64,000 bases of DNA from an uncultured Blautia sp. (GCA_934426285.1 CAKRYE010000002.1:1-64000), one strand, 5' to 3'; shown: positions 52,747 through 63,565, numbered from the stretch's first letter. The notes: generated from the sequence alone by a model not told the origin. Made by a program: numbers and translations.

Positions 52747-53177
52747 TTTTTATACCCTCCTGGAATTCCTCTGGCCGAGGATTTTTTTTCTTCACGTCCA
52801 TATATCTTGTTCAGCTGTGTCAGTTCACTGTAATATTTTTTCACGCTTTTTTTCGCACGGTGATACTTCACAGAATACTGTATGTATGTGAGCAGTGAGA
52901 AAACGATCAATACAGCAACATACCCCACAACAATCTCTGTTCCCAGCTTTACCAGATCCATTTTATGGATATTCTCCATCAGGTATTCTCCGAAATATGC
53001 TGCAACTCCGACCAGTACAAGGCCATATCCTATGGTCACAAGGAAAAAATTCTTGATCAGAGCCAGGCCAATATAATCACTTCTGTAATATTTGCTCACC
53101 GGAAGATATTTTTTCCCTTCTCCCTGTTCATACATTGCAAGCTTATTCATGATTTTTATCTTTTCTTCATTTAACAT
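52743..53177 (-). CDS. Small membrane protein of unknown function
   Basis: 144 residues with two transmembrane helices (about 39-61 and 78-100) and a basic, partly coiled C-terminus (KYHRAKKSVKKYYSELTQLNK). AAGGAG six bases before the ATG at 53177 sets the start; the frame runs on to 53231 without an SD. It overlaps the next gene by four bases, so the two membrane proteins are coupled and may form a complex. Not recognised. Confidence 0.72.
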   Translation of the reverse strand: MLNEEKIKIMNKLAMYEQGEGKKYLPVSKYYRSDYIGLALIKNFFLVTIGYGLVLVGVAAYFGEYLMENIHKMDLVKLGTEIVVGYVAVLIVFSLLTYIQYSVKYHRAKKSVKKYYSELTQLNKIYGREEKKSSARGIPGGYKK

Positions 53178-53264
53178 AAATAACTCCTTAAACGCACATG
53201 AACTTGTAATCATACAGATTGATTGTATCATACATCATCGGTTAATGAAAGCCTTAAATCCAAT

Positions 53265-53969
53265 TTATATCCTGCCGATACACACAGTGAGAAAATAAAC
53301 TGCCGATGCCCCTTTTTTCTTCAGACAGGAAGCCATAGCATCTACGGTACTGCCTGTAGTATAAACATCATCCACCACCAGAATCCTCTTTCCCTGCACA
53401 TCTTCATTGACCTGAAAAGCTTCCTCCAGATTTTTTCTTCTCTGTACTGCGTTGAGCTTTTTCTGAGATTTTGTCTTCCGGATTTTAAGAACCAGATCCT
53501 GCCTGACAGGAATCCCCGTGTAACTGCTCAGTTTTTCTGCCAGAAATGCAGCCTGATTAAATCCCCGCATCCGAAGCTTTGTACGATGTACAGGCACAGG
53601 TACGATCAGATCCGGATTCCAGTCTCTCACATCCCTGCTGCCATAAAGATACATTGCCCTGGCATAAAACTCTCCGTATTCCCTGCACCCACTGTATTTA
53701 TATCTGAGAACAGATTTTCGCATCCTGTCATCATACACAAAGATACCTCTGCCCTGATCAAAAATATGGGGATGTCTGAGACAATCTGCACAGTATTCAC
53801 CTTTTTCCACAGGCTTCCCACACAAATAGCATCTGGGCTGACCGATAGGTTTCAGTTTTTTTTCACATTCCGGACAGATCAGTCTGTTCTGATCCTTTAG
53901 TATTTTCTGACACACCGGACAACATCTGGGGTAAAAAACATTCAGGATATTTTTCAGCAGTGAATTCAC
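53265..53969 (-). CDS. comFC: ComFC-type phosphoribosyltransferase-like protein
   Basis: 234 residues. Two N-terminal zinc-knuckle pairs (CCPVCQ ... CPEC and CYLCGKP ... CADC) are followed by a phosphoribosyltransferase-fold domain ending in the PRPP loop ILVVDDVYTTGST. ComFC is needed for DNA uptake during transformation in competent Firmicutes, and homologues are widespread beyond them. The comFA helicase is not adjacent. The start is GTG, overlapping the recD2 stop by four bases (GTGA). Confidence 0.92.
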   Translation of the reverse strand: MNSLLKNILNVFYPRCCPVCQKILKDQNRLICPECEKKLKPIGQPRCYLCGKPVEKGEYCADCLRHPHIFDQGRGIFVYDDRMRKSVLRYKYSGCREYGEFYARAMYLYGSRDVRDWNPDLIVPVPVHRTKLRMRGFNQAAFLAEKLSSYTGIPVRQDLVLKIRKTKSQKKLNAVQRRKNLEEAFQVNEDVQGKRILVVDDVYTTGSTVDAMASCLKKKGASAVYFLTVCIGRI

Positions 53970-56218
53970 TCTTCGCCTTTCTTTATTGACTCATTCAACT
54001 CCCGGATCCGCTCATCCAGGGCACTGTAACGTTTCTGCTGTTTTTCATTGCGGATCATCTCCGCAAAGGTTTCCTCACTGCCTACCACAGTTACACATTT
54101 CCTGGCCCTGGTCACAGCAGTATACAAAAGGTTTCTGTTTAAAAGCATCTGAGGGCCGGACAAAACAGGCAGGATCACTGCCGGATATTCCGAGCCCTGG
54201 GATTTATGTATGGTAATGGCGTAGGCCAGTTCCAGCTCTTCCAGCTGCTTAAAAGAATATGTGGCAAAACGTCCATCTTCAAACTCAACCTCCGCAGTTT
54301 CGGCAAATTCATTAATCTCACATAGGATTCCGGTATCACCGTTAAAAACTCCAATTCCCTTTTCTACCGGGATCCCGTATCTTCCCCTGACCTCCCATTC
54401 CATCTGATAATCATTCTTGATCTGCATTACCTTATCGCCCTGACGGAACAGGCGGTCTCCCAGTGTTTTTTCCTTTTTGGAACCATCCTGAGGATTCAGA
54501 TATCTCTGGAGCATCTGGTTTAGCCGTTCCACTCCCAGAAGGCCTTTTCGCATAGGTGTCAGTACCTGGATTTCAAAAGGTCTGGCATTTACATATCTGG
54601 GCAGCTTATCCTGGATCAGCGCGATCACCACACGGATGATCATATCCGCATCATATCTCTTCAGGAAAAAGAAGTCCCTGCTTTTATTATTGATCTCTAC
54701 CGGTTCTCCACGGTTAATCTTATGGGCATTTACCACAATGTCACTTTCAGAAGCCTGACGGAAGATCTTCGTCAACTCTATTACCGGAAAGCAGCCGCTG
54801 TGGATAATATCTCTCAGCACATTTCCCGGTCCCACACTGGGGAGCTGGTTTTCGTCCCCTACCAGGATCAGTCTGGTTCCTGCTGTAATTGCCAGAAGCA
54901 GGGAATGCATCAGATGAATATCTACCATGGACATCTCATCAATAATAATCACATCTGCCTCCAGAGGATTCTGTGCATTTCTCTCAAAATGGACAGCCCC
55001 TGTACTTCTGTCATCCTCCGGCATCCCATTCAGTTCCAGAAGTCTGTGGATAGTCTGTGCCTCATATCCGGTAGCCTCTGTCATTCGTTTGGCTGCTCTG
55101 CCTGTAGGTGCAGCCAGCCGAAGCTCAGCGCCCTCTCCCTCAAAAAAACGGATGATTGCATTGATCGTAGTTGTTTTTCCTGTACCCGGTCCTCCGGTCA
55201 GTATGAAAAGTCCATGGCCGGCTGCTTCTGTCACTGCTTTTTTCTGCATCTCATCCAGCACTGTACCGGTTTCCTTTTCAATGGCTGCAATCCTCTTTTC
55301 TACAATATTCTCATCCTCAGGGCAGCAGATATTCAGTTCACAAAGCATTCTGGCAGTATTCAGCTCCAGATAATAGTACTGGCTGGGATAGATGATTTTT
55401 TCGCCCTTCTTTTCCTGCATTACCAGCTTTCTGTCCAGAAGCATATCCATAAGATGCTTCTCCATATAAGATTCATCCACTCCCAGAAGCTTTGCACATC
55501 TGGAAAAAAGCTGATCCTTGGGAAGATACGTATGTCCTTCTCCCGAAGCCTGCAGCAAAGTATACAACATTCCACTGCGGATTCTGTAATCTGAATCTGC
55601 ATGGATTCCTATTCTGGCTGCAATCTCATCTGCGATCTTAAATCCTACCCCCGAAATATCCTCTGCCAGTCTGTAGGGATTTTCCTGCAGTACTGTATAA
55701 AGGGAATCCTTGTACTTCTGATATATTTTAGCTCCCAGATTCAGAGAAATCCCATATTTCTGCAAAAAAATCATAGCTTTGCGCATTTCTGTTTTTTCTG
55801 TTACCTGAGCCGCAATTTCTCTGGCCTTCTTCTCGCTGATCCCCTTCACTTCAGCCAGACGCTCCGGTTCCTCTTCCACAATTCGGATGGTATCCTCACC
55901 AAACCTGCGCACAATCCTGGCTGCCAGTGCTGCACCAATGCCCTTGATCGCTCCTGAACCCAGATATCGTTCCATAGCATATGTGTCCTCTGGAATCTTC
56001 TCTACAAAAGATGAAATCTGAAACTGTTTTCCATATACAGGATGATGGGTATAAATCCCGGAGGCCTGGATGGTTGTCCCCTGCGATACAGCCGGGAAGC
56101 TTCCTACGCAGGTTAGTTCTTCCTCATTTTCTGAATTTTTCACCACCATAACTGTATAACCATTTTCTTCATTTCTGAAAATGATATGATCTATATATCC
56201 TGTAACAGTTTCACTCAT
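53966..56218 (-). CDS. recD2: RecD2-type DNA helicase
   Basis: 750 residues, the usual length. An N-terminal OB-fold region is followed by helix-hairpin-helix repeats (GSGAIKGIGAALAARIV, RLAEVKGISEKKAREI, RLAEDISGVGFKIAD), then two RecA-like helicase domains with Walker A GGPGTGKTTT, Walker B IIDEMSM, and the late motif AYAITIHKSQGSEYPAVI with VTRARK. It is an SF1B 5'-3' helicase used in recombination, mismatch repair and replication fork maintenance where RecBCD is absent. AAAGGAAG precedes the ATG. It is coupled to comFC downstream. Confidence 0.95.
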   Translation of the reverse strand: MSETVTGYIDHIIFRNEENGYTVMVVKNSENEEELTCVGSFPAVSQGTTIQASGIYTHHPVYGKQFQISSFVEKIPEDTYAMERYLGSGAIKGIGAALAARIVRRFGEDTIRIVEEEPERLAEVKGISEKKAREIAAQVTEKTEMRKAMIFLQKYGISLNLGAKIYQKYKDSLYTVLQENPYRLAEDISGVGFKIADEIAARIGIHADSDYRIRSGMLYTLLQASGEGHTYLPKDQLFSRCAKLLGVDESYMEKHLMDMLLDRKLVMQEKKGEKIIYPSQYYYLELNTARMLCELNICCPEDENIVEKRIAAIEKETGTVLDEMQKKAVTEAAGHGLFILTGGPGTGKTTTINAIIRFFEGEGAELRLAAPTGRAAKRMTEATGYEAQTIHRLLELNGMPEDDRSTGAVHFERNAQNPLEADVIIIDEMSMVDIHLMHSLLLAITAGTRLILVGDENQLPSVGPGNVLRDIIHSGCFPVIELTKIFRQASESDIVVNAHKINRGEPVEINNKSRDFFFLKRYDADMIIRVVIALIQDKLPRYVNARPFEIQVLTPMRKGLLGVERLNQMLQRYLNPQDGSKKEKTLGDRLFRQGDKVMQIKNDYQMEWEVRGRYGIPVEKGIGVFNGDTGILCEINEFAETAEVEFEDGRFATYSFKQLEELELAYAITIHKSQGSEYPAVILPVLSGPQMLLNRNLLYTAVTRARKCVTVVGSEETFAEMIRNEKQQKRYSALDERIRELNESIKKGEE

Positions 56219-56312
56219 TTATTTTCTTCCTTTCCCTGATCCTAAAGCAAAAAAGGCTGCCATATAAGCATAATAATATCCAAAAATGCTTACTCCGGCA
56301 ACCCTCTTTCAT

Positions 56313-57302
56313 TTATCCGTCGAGCCTGGCCACGACTTCTGCATATTTTCCTGTACCTACTGCAACTACACCCATTGCATTCTGCACTGTCAGCGTGCTC
56401 ACACCGGTTCTCTGCTCGATCAGTGTATCCATTCCATGAAGCAATGCCCCACCTCCGGTAAGGACAATTCCCCTGTCCACAATATCTGCAGCCAGTTCCG
56501 GAGGAGTCTTCTCAAGAACCCCATGAACTGCTTCCACGATCTGTCCTGTAGCATCCTTAAGGGCCACACGGATTTCCTCTGAGGTAAGTGTAACAACCTT
56601 GGGAAGTCCTGTGTTTACATTACGTCCCTTCACCTCCATAGTTCTGGGGTCTGGTTCCTCACAGGCAGTTCCGATCTGTATTTTAATCTTCTCTGCCATA
56701 TCTTCTCCTATAAAAAGGCCATGACTTTTTCTGGCATAATTCATGATCGCCTGGTTAAAAATATCTCCGGCCACCTTGACAGAAGCAGAAACAACTACTC
56801 CTCCCATGGAAATCACTGCAACATCCGTAGTTCCGGCTCCAATATCCACTACCAGATTTCCAAAGGGCTTGGTCACATCCAGTCCTGCTCCGATGGCTGC
56901 TGCAATAGGCTCCTCTACCATATACACGTTTCTGGCTCCCGCCTGATAAGTAGCCTCCTCTACTGCCTTTCTCTCAATCTCCGTAATTCCGCTTGGAACG
57001 CAAATACTGATCCTTGGCTTACGGAAAGCACGCCTTCCCATTGCTTTGGAAATAAAATATTTCAGCATTTTTTCCATAACATTATAATCTACGATCACGC
57101 CCTGTCGGATAGGGCGAATAATCTCCATATCAGAAGTAATGTGTGCCTCCGCACTGCGGGCTTCTTCCCCGATTGCTCTGATCTTCTCTGTATTTTTATC
57201 ATAAACTACAACGGAAGGCTCATTAAGCACCAGACCTCTTGTTGTAGAATAAGCCAGACTGTTCCTGGTTCCCAGGTCAATTCCAATATCACTTGCAGGC
57301 AT
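56313..57302 (-). CDS. MreB/Mbl-family actin-like protein
   Basis: 329 residues, near the usual 330-345. The actin-fold signatures are present: ASDIGIDLGTRNSLAY (phosphate 1), VVDIGAGTTDVAVIS (phosphate 2) and VLTGGGALLHGMD (adenosine). The protein forms membrane filaments that guide wall synthesis. The classical mreC and mreD genes are not next to it, so this is probably a stand-alone paralogue (Mbl- or MreBH-like). AAAGGGG sits six bases before the ATG at 57302; codons up to 57332 are rejected. It lies between uvrA and recD2 with gaps of about 100 bases on each side. Confidence 0.93.
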   Translation of the reverse strand: MPASDIGIDLGTRNSLAYSTTRGLVLNEPSVVVYDKNTEKIRAIGEEARSAEAHITSDMEIIRPIRQGVIVDYNVMEKMLKYFISKAMGRRAFRKPRISICVPSGITEIERKAVEEATYQAGARNVYMVEEPIAAAIGAGLDVTKPFGNLVVDIGAGTTDVAVISMGGVVVSASVKVAGDIFNQAIMNYARKSHGLFIGEDMAEKIKIQIGTACEEPDPRTMEVKGRNVNTGLPKVVTLTSEEIRVALKDATGQIVEAVHGVLEKTPPELAADIVDRGIVLTGGGALLHGMDTLIEQRTGVSTLTVQNAMGVVAVGTGKYAEVVARLDG

Positions 57303-57328
57303 AGGAATCCCCTTTCTTTCTGTTTTGA

Positions 57329-57351
57329 TCAAGCGGATAAAATCATCCGCT
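57329..57351. repeat. Second copy of the 23-base palindromic repeat
   Basis: Identical to 8817-8839. Here it lies in the uvrA-mreB intergenic region, just upstream of the SD of the mreB-like gene, so the hairpin would form in its leader. Confidence 0.7.
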
Positions 57352-57420
57352 CTGCTGTTTGCGTATTCATTATATACAACTTTTATTGAAAAAGAAAGCC
57401 CTGCAATGTTATTTCAGATA

Positions 57421-60261
57421 TTATTCCAGGTATTTTTTCACATATTTTCCGGTATAAGAAACCGGCGACTGTGCTACTTCCTCCGGTGTTCCCCAGGCAA
57501 CTACCGTACCTCCCTTGTCGCCCCCTTCCGGACCAATATCAATAATATAATCGGCTGTCTTGATCACATCCAGATTATGTTCGATGACTACTACCGTATT
57601 GCCACCCTCTGATAATCGCTTCAGAATCTCCACAAGCTTATGCACATCAGCAAAATGAAGACCTGTTGTGGGCTCATCCAGAATATAAATGGTTTTACCT
57701 GTACTTCTCTTACTCAGCTCTGTGGCAAGCTTGATCCTCTGGGCTTCTCCTCCGGAAAGCTCTGTGGAAGGCTGTCCCAGACGGATATAAGAAAGTCCCA
57801 CATCATAAAGAGTCTGGATCTTTCTTTTAATTGAAGGAACATTTTCAAAAAAGGTCAGTGCCTCCTCCACAGTCATATTCAATACATCATAAATACTCTT
57901 GCCCTTATATTTTACTTCCAGAGTTTCTCTGTTATAACGTTTTCCTTTGCAGACTTCACAGGGTACATAAACATCCGGAAGAAAATGCATCTCGATCTTT
58001 ATAATACCGTCACCACTGCAGGCCTCACATCTGCCGCCTTTTACATTAAAGCTGAAGCGTCCCTTCTTGTAGCCCTTCGCCTTGGCATCTGCTGTGGCAG
58101 CAAAAAGATCCCTGATCTGATCAAACACTCCGGTATAAGTTGCAGGATTAGACCTGGGTGTACGCCCAATCGGTGACTGGTCAATATTGATCACCTTATC
58201 AAGCTGATCTACTCCCAGAATATCCTTATGTTTACCAGGAATCACTCTGGCCCGGTTCAGGTCTCTGGCCAGACGCTTATACAGAATCTCATTGATCAGA
58301 GAACTCTTACCTGATCCGGAAACTCCGGTAATGCAGGTCATAATCCCCAGCGGAACTTTCACATCAATATTCTTAAGATTATTCTCTGCTGCCCCTTTGA
58401 TCGTAAGGAACCCGGTCGGTTTACGTCTCTCTGCTGGTACCGGAATCTTTAATTTTCCACTCAGATAAGCTCCTGTAATAGAATTTTCATTCTTCATCAG
58501 ATCTTCAGCAGTTCCCATGGCAACCAGCTGTCCGCCATGCTCTCCTGCTCCCGGCCCGATATCCACAATACAGTCTGCAGCACGCATGGTGTCCTCATCA
58601 TGTTCTACAACGATCAGGCTGTTTCCCAGATCACGAAGCTTCATCAGGGAACTTAGAAGTCTGTCATTGTCTCTCTGATGAAGTCCGATACTGGGCTCAT
58701 CCAGAATATAGGCAACCCCTACCAGACCGGAGCCGATCTGTGTAGCCAAACGGATCCTTTGTGCTTCCCCGCCGGAAAGAGTACCCGTAGCACGGCCCAG
58801 AGACAAATAATCCAGACCTACATCAGACAGAAAGCTGACTCTCGCTCTGATCTCCTTCAGTATCTGCTTACCGATCAGCTGCTGCTGTTCCGATAACTGC
58901 ATATCTGCCAGAAAAGCCTTCAGCTTCTCTATAGAAAGATTGGTGATCTCATAGATATTCTTATCTGCCACTGTTACAGCCAGAGATTCTTTCTTCAGTC
59001 TCTGTCCTTTACAGGTTTTACAGGGAGTGATGCGCATAAAAGACTCATACTCCTGCTTCATGGTATCTGAGCCTGTCTCCCGGTATCTCTGCTCCACATT
59101 TCGGATCAGTCCCGGAAATGCCACATCATAAACACCCTCTCCGCGCTGACCTTTATAATAAACTTTAACGGAATGCCCATTGGTTCCATTGACCAGAATA
59201 TCCTTGATCTTCTCCGGATAATCCTCAAATGGGGTTGCCAGACTGAAATCATACTCCCTGGCAAGTGCATCCAGGATTGCTCTGGAAAAACTGCCCTCGC
59301 TTGTGCATGACTGCCATCCTGTCACCACAATGGCACCCTCAAGAATACTCAATGATTTATCCGGAATCATCAGATCAATATCAAATTCCATCTTATATCC
59401 CAATCCCAGACAATCCGGGCAGGCACCAAAGGGATTGTTAAAGGAAAAACTTCTGGGCTCGATCTCATCAATACTCACTCCACAGTCCGGACAGGAGAAA
59501 CTCTGGCTGAAATTATGGATATTTCCATCCATAGTGTCTACCATCAAAAGCCCTTCTGCCAACTCCAGTACAGTCTCAATGGAATCGGAAAGTCTCTTCT
59601 CAATCCCCGGCTTTACGATCAGACGGTCTACAACGATCTCTATATTATGTTTGATATTCTTATCCAGGCTGATCTCCTCAGAAAGCTCATACATATTTCC
59701 GTCAATCTGCACACGGACATAACCGCTTCGCTTGGCCTGATCCAGAAGCCTGGCATGGGTTCCCTTACGTCCTCTCACAACAGGAGCCAGCAGCTGGAGC
59801 TTCGTTCGCTCAGGAAAAGACATAATACTGTCTACCATCTGGTCTACTGTCTGCTTCTTAATCTCTCTTCCGCATTTGGGACAATGGGGAATTCCCACTC
59901 TGGCATACAGAAGTCTGAAATAGTCATAAATCTCTGTCACAGTCCCCACTGTGGAACGGGGATTACGGTTGGTAGATTTCTGATCAATGGAAATGGCAGG
60001 GGGCAGACCCTCGATACTTTCCACATCCGGCTTCTCCATCTGTCCCAGGAACTGCCTTGCATAAGAAGAAAGGGATTCCATATATCGTCTCTGTCCCTCT
60101 GCATAAATGGTATCAAAAGCCAGTGATGACTTACCGGAACCACTCAGTCCGGTAAGCACTACAAACTTATCTCTGGGAATATCTACACTTAAATTCTTAA
60201 GATTATTAACATTCGCTCCTCTGATCCTGATAAATTGTTTCTTCGTTGTATCCGCAGCCAT
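57421..60261 (-). CDS. uvrA: Excinuclease ABC subunit A
   Basis: 946 residues, full length. Two ABC ATPase modules: Walker [10 protein letters not shown] and GVSGSGKSS, signatures LSGGEAQRI twice, and two zinc fingers (CPDC ... CPDCLGLG and CEACSGDG ... CEVCKGKR). It recognises bulky DNA lesions and loads UvrB for nucleotide excision repair. uvrB and uvrC are not nearby. AGGAGG supports the start. The promoter contains a near-perfect Gram-positive LexA (DinR) box, so it should be SOS-inducible. Confidence 0.98.
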   Translation of the reverse strand: MAADTTKKQFIRIRGANVNNLKNLSVDIPRDKFVVLTGLSGSGKSSLAFDTIYAEGQRRYMESLSSYARQFLGQMEKPDVESIEGLPPAISIDQKSTNRNPRSTVGTVTEIYDYFRLLYARVGIPHCPKCGREIKKQTVDQMVDSIMSFPERTKLQLLAPVVRGRKGTHARLLDQAKRSGYVRVQIDGNMYELSEEISLDKNIKHNIEIVVDRLIVKPGIEKRLSDSIETVLELAEGLLMVDTMDGNIHNFSQSFSCPDCGVSIDEIEPRSFSFNNPFGACPDCLGLGYKMEFDIDLMIPDKSLSILEGAIVVTGWQSCTSEGSFSRAILDALAREYDFSLATPFEDYPEKIKDILVNGTNGHSVKVYYKGQRGEGVYDVAFPGLIRNVEQRYRETGSDTMKQEYESFMRITPCKTCKGQRLKKESLAVTVADKNIYEITNLSIEKLKAFLADMQLSEQQQLIGKQILKEIRARVSFLSDVGLDYLSLGRATGTLSGGEAQRIRLATQIGSGLVGVAYILDEPSIGLHQRDNDRLLSSLMKLRDLGNSLIVVEHDEDTMRAADCIVDIGPGAGEHGGQLVAMGTAEDLMKNENSITGAYLSGKLKIPVPAERRKPTGFLTIKGAAENNLKNIDVKVPLGIMTCITGVSGSGKSSLINEILYKRLARDLNRARVIPGKHKDILGVDQLDKVINIDQSPIGRTPRSNPATYTGVFDQIRDLFAATADAKAKGYKKGRFSFNVKGGRCEACSGDGIIKIEMHFLPDVYVPCEVCKGKRYNRETLEVKYKGKSIYDVLNMTVEEALTFFENVPSIKRKIQTLYDVGLSYIRLGQPSTELSGGEAQRIKLATELSKRSTGKTIYILDEPTTGLHFADVHKLVEILKRLSEGGNTVVVIEHNLDVIKTADYIIDIGPEGGDKGGTVVAWGTPEEVAQSPVSYTGKYVKKYLE

Positions 60262-60319
60262 TGCCTGCCTCCTGTTTCCTATAGTACTTCATTCCACTTC
60301 ATTTCCGAATTCTGTTCCC

Positions 60320-60348
60320 AGTATAATATAGGAACATTTGTTCGTCAA
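60320..60348 (-). promoter_or_regulatory. uvrA promoter with overlapping LexA (SOS) box
   Basis: Minus strand TTGACG (60348-60343), 17 bases, TATACT (60325-60320). Within and over the spacer, at 60344-60331, lies CGAACAAATGTTCC, which matches the published B. subtilis-type DinR/LexA consensus CGAACRNRYGTTYC at every position. Bound LexA would block RNA polymerase directly. Confidence 0.85.
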
Positions 60349-60353
60349 GCTGT

Positions 60354-61493
60354 TTACAGCAAAAATTCCGCCATAATCGAATTACTTACATGGATTCCAT
60401 CCCTGCTCAGGAAGATCCTGCCATCTTGCTCCAGCAGCAATCCCATGGACTCATACTTCTCCAGAACCTCTTCATATACTGACTCTATTGTACAGCCAAA
60501 ATTCTCTTGAAAATCAGACTTTACAATTCCCCTGATCATGCGAAGACCAAGGAACATAAATTCTGCCATTTCATCTTCTCTTGTGAGAGATGGCTCTTTT
60601 TCCCTTATTTTTTCCAGATTTCTGCTGTTTTCCAGATATTTTTTCATATCTGCAGTATTGGCAAAGCGTTCTTTTCCATAAAGGGAAGAAGCTCCCAGAC
60701 CAAATCCCAGATAATCCTGTCTGGTCCAGTAGCCTACGTTATGTCTGCATTCCCTGCCTTTTCTGGCATAATTGGAAATCTCATACTGTTCAAACCCATA
60801 TTCCTTCAGGATCTGTGCAGTTGCTTCATACATATTATATTCTGTATCTTCATCAGGCAGATTAAGCTTCCGCGCAGCAAAGGGTGTCCCCTCTTCCACG
60901 ATCAGGCTGTATGCAGAAATATGTTCCGGTTCCAATTCTGCAACTGTTCGCAGATTTTTCACCCAGCCCTCATAGGTCTGATCCGGAATTGCACTCATTA
61001 AATCAATATTAATATTGTCAAATCCAACTATCCTTGCCTCTTGATAGGTTTCCAGAAACTGCCCGTAATTATGAATTCTTCCCAGAATTTTCAGCTCCCT
61101 GTCCTCAGGGGACTGCAGTCCTATACTTAATCGGTTGATTCCCATTTCTCTGTATGCCTGAAGCTTGCCAATATTTGCTGTTCCCGGATTTACCTCTATG
61201 GTAATCTCTGCATCCTCTTCTATTTTAAATCTGTTTCTGATTTCTTTCAGTATGTCTCCCAGAAGTCTCTCATCCAACACAGAAGGAGTGCCTCCTCCAA
61301 TAAATATGGAGGATACACTCCTTCCTTCACCTTCCTCTACTGCCTGTATTTCCCTCAGAAGAGCCTGTACATAATCAGCTTGCTCCTTTGGTCCCGAAGG
61401 CCCTGAAAGGAAATCACAGTAATCACATTTTCTGATGCAGAACGGAATGTGGATATAGATTTCCATAGGAGAATTTTCTTTCCTATTCTTCAT
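60354..61493 (-). CDS. hemW: Radical SAM heme chaperone HemW
   Basis: 379 residues. The radical SAM cluster motif is CIRKCDYC; IFIGGGTPS, INRLSIGLQS, and the RHNVGYW tail motif distinguish HemW from the coproporphyrinogen oxidase HemN. HemW binds heme and helps deliver it to proteins. The start is uncertain: the ATG at 61493 has GGAG just three bases before it and overlaps the lipoprotein gene by 11 bases, while the ATG at 61466 begins directly before the IYIHIPFC core. The gene order lepA-hemW is conserved in Firmicutes, but the usual hrcA-grpE-dnaK do not follow here; uvrA does. Confidence 0.93.
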   Translation of the reverse strand: MKNRKENSPMEIYIHIPFCIRKCDYCDFLSGPSGPKEQADYVQALLREIQAVEEGEGRSVSSIFIGGGTPSVLDERLLGDILKEIRNRFKIEEDAEITIEVNPGTANIGKLQAYREMGINRLSIGLQSPEDRELKILGRIHNYGQFLETYQEARIVGFDNINIDLMSAIPDQTYEGWVKNLRTVAELEPEHISAYSLIVEEGTPFAARKLNLPDEDTEYNMYEATAQILKEYGFEQYEISNYARKGRECRHNVGYWTRQDYLGFGLGASSLYGKERFANTADMKKYLENSRNLEKIREKEPSLTREDEMAEFMFLGLRMIRGIVKSDFQENFGCTIESVYEEVLEKYESMGLLLEQDGRIFLSRDGIHVSNSIMAEFLL

Positions 61494-61725
61494 TTTCTCC
61501 TGCCAGATATTCATTCACCATTGTCAAATTTCCGTTTGTAGTAACCGCTGCAGAGTCCACCTGTTCCACAGAAGGAGTAGGTGTATTAGAAGGCGCCGCC
61601 ACAGTAATAGGCAGCACCTTGGAAGAAGCCGCATCCAATTCCTTCTTTTTTCCACAGCCAGCTATTATGATACAGAATAAACTTGCCAGTAAAATGACCA
61701 CTGCCCTTCTATTTATTTTTATCAT
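61483..61725 (-). CDS. Small predicted lipoprotein, unknown function
   Basis: 80 residues. A type II signal peptide ends in IIAGCGKKK, a good lipobox with the modified Cys at about residue 24. A Pro/Thr/Ser-rich tail follows (TVAAPSNTPTPSVEQVDSAAVTT) with no folded domain visible. GAGGGTG 7-8 bases before the ATG at 61725 sets the start; codons up to 61767 overlap lepA. It sits between lepA and hemW, two genes that are normally adjacent, and overlaps hemW, so it is part of the operon. Role unknown. Confidence 0.65.
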   Translation of the reverse strand: MIKINRRAVVILLASLFCIIIAGCGKKKELDAASSKVLPITVAAPSNTPTPSVEQVDSAAVTTNGNLTMVNEYLAGENEE

Positions 61726-61756
61726 GCCAAACACCCTCAATTCTTCTGTGCGGTTT

Positions 61757-63565
61757 TTATTTATCATCCAGCTTCAGTACACTCATAAAGGCTTTCTGCG
61801 GAATTTCCACATTACCTACCTGGCGCATACGCTTCTTACCTTCCTTCTGTTTCTCCAGAAGTTTCTTCTTACGGGAAATATCACCACCGTAACATTTGGC
61901 AAGAACGTCCTTACGCATAGCACGTACCGTCTCTCTTGCAATGATCTTGCTTCCGATGGCAGCCTGGATTGGAATTTCAAAAAGCTGGCGCGGAATCTCA
62001 TCCTTCAGTTTCTCACACATCTTACGGCCTCTCTCATAGGCAGTATCTGCATGTACGATAAAGGAAAGGGCATCCACCTCTTCTTTATTTACCAGAATAT
62101 CCAGCTTCACAAGTTCACTTCTCTCATATCCGCAAAGTTCATAGTCCAGGGAAGCATAGCCTCTGGAACGGGATTTCAGCGCATCAAAAAAATCATAGAT
62201 GATTTCATTTAATGGAAGCTTATATTTCAGAAGGGCACGTGTTTCTTCCATATAATCCATTCCCAGATACTGTCCTCTTCGCTCCTGGCAAAGATCCATA
62301 ATAGCACCGATAAATTCTGTTGTCACCATGATCTCAGCATTTACCATAGGCTCTTCCATATATTCGATCTCTGACGGGTCAGGCAGATTGCTTGGATTTG
62401 TCAAATTGATAACTTCACCGTTTGTCTTGTGAACTTTATAAATTACGCCCGGTGCTGTGGTTACAAGGTCAAGGTTATATTCTCTTTCCAGACGTTCCTG
62501 AATGATCTCCAGATGAAGAAGTCCCAGGAATCCGCAGCGGAAACCAAAGCCAAGAGCTACAGATGTCTCCGGCTCATAGAAAAGAGAAGCATCGTTAAGC
62601 TGAAGTTTCTCAAGTGCATCTCTTAAATCTCCATATTTGGCACCGTCTGCAGGATATAATCCGCAGTATACCATAGGATTTACTTTCTTATAGCCCGGAA
62701 GTGCTTCTGCACATGGTCTGTCCTTATCTGTAACTGTGTCACCTACCCGAGTGTCACCAAGATTTTTAATGCTGGCAGTGATGTAACCAACCATGCCTGC
62801 TGTCAGTTCCTCGCATGGAATGAACTGACCTGCACCAAAGTATCCTACTTCTACAACCTCTGTGGTGAAGCCGGTTGCCATCATATGGATCTGAGTGCCT
62901 CTTTTCACACGGCCATCCATAACACGGCAGAATACAATAACACCTTTGTATGCATCATAGATTGAGTCAAAGATCAGTGCCTTCAATGGTGCATCTACAT
63001 CACCGTGAGGTGCGGGGATCTTTGTCACAATCTGCTCCAGCACTTCTTCCACGTTCAGTCCTGTTTTGGCAGAAATTCTCGGAGCGTCGTGGGCTTCAAG
63101 TCCAATAACATCCTCGATCTCATTTACTACACGGTCCGGTTCTGCACTTGGCAGATCGATCTTGTTGATAACAGGAAGAACATCCAAATCATGGTCAAGT
63201 GCAAGGTATACATTTGCCAGTGTCTGAGCTTCGATTCCCTGTGCTGCATCTACTACCAGGATCGCACCGTCACAGGCAGCAAGGCTTCGGGATACTTCAT
63301 AGTTGAAGTCGACATGACCTGGGGTGTCAATCAGGTTAAAGATATATTCTTCCCCGTCTTTGGCTTTGTATACAATACGCACTGCTTGGGATTTGATGGT
63401 AATCCCACGCTCTCTTTCAAGCTCCATGTTGTCCAGTACCTGTGACTGCATTTCACGTTCAGTCAAAGTTCCGGTCATTTCGATAATTCTGTCGGCAAGG
63501 GTGGATTTGCCATGGTCTATATGTGCAATAATACAGAAATTTCTGATTTTGCTCTGATCTATCAT
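61757..63565 (-). CDS. lepA: Elongation factor 4 (LepA)
   Basis: 602 residues, the usual length. Translational GTPase with G1 [11 protein letters not shown]2 RERGITIK, G3 DTPGHVDF, G4 NKIDLP, and the LepA-specific C-terminal domain ending in [25 protein letters not shown]. It acts on stalled or mistranslocated ribosomes under stress. AGGAGGG precedes the ATG. Own promoter upstream with an extended -10, partly inside the spoIIP-lepA gap. Confidence 0.98.
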   Translation of the reverse strand: MIDQSKIRNFCIIAHIDHGKSTLADRIIEMTGTLTEREMQSQVLDNMELERERGITIKSQAVRIVYKAKDGEEYIFNLIDTPGHVDFNYEVSRSLAACDGAILVVDAAQGIEAQTLANVYLALDHDLDVLPVINKIDLPSAEPDRVVNEIEDVIGLEAHDAPRISAKTGLNVEEVLEQIVTKIPAPHGDVDAPLKALIFDSIYDAYKGVIVFCRVMDGRVKRGTQIHMMATGFTTEVVEVGYFGAGQFIPCEELTAGMVGYITASIKNLGDTRVGDTVTDKDRPCAEALPGYKKVNPMVYCGLYPADGAKYGDLRDALEKLQLNDASLFYEPETSVALGFGFRCGFLGLLHLEIIQERLEREYNLDLVTTAPGVIYKVHKTNGEVINLTNPSNLPDPSEIEYMEEPMVNAEIMVTTEFIGAIMDLCQERRGQYLGMDYMEETRALLKYKLPLNEIIYDFFDALKSRSRGYASLDYELCGYERSELVKLDILVNKEEVDALSFIVHADTAYERGRKMCEKLKDEIPRQLFEIPIQAAIGSKIIARETVRAMRKDVLAKCYGGDISRKKKLLEKQKEGKKRMRQVGNVEIPQKAFMSVLKLDDK

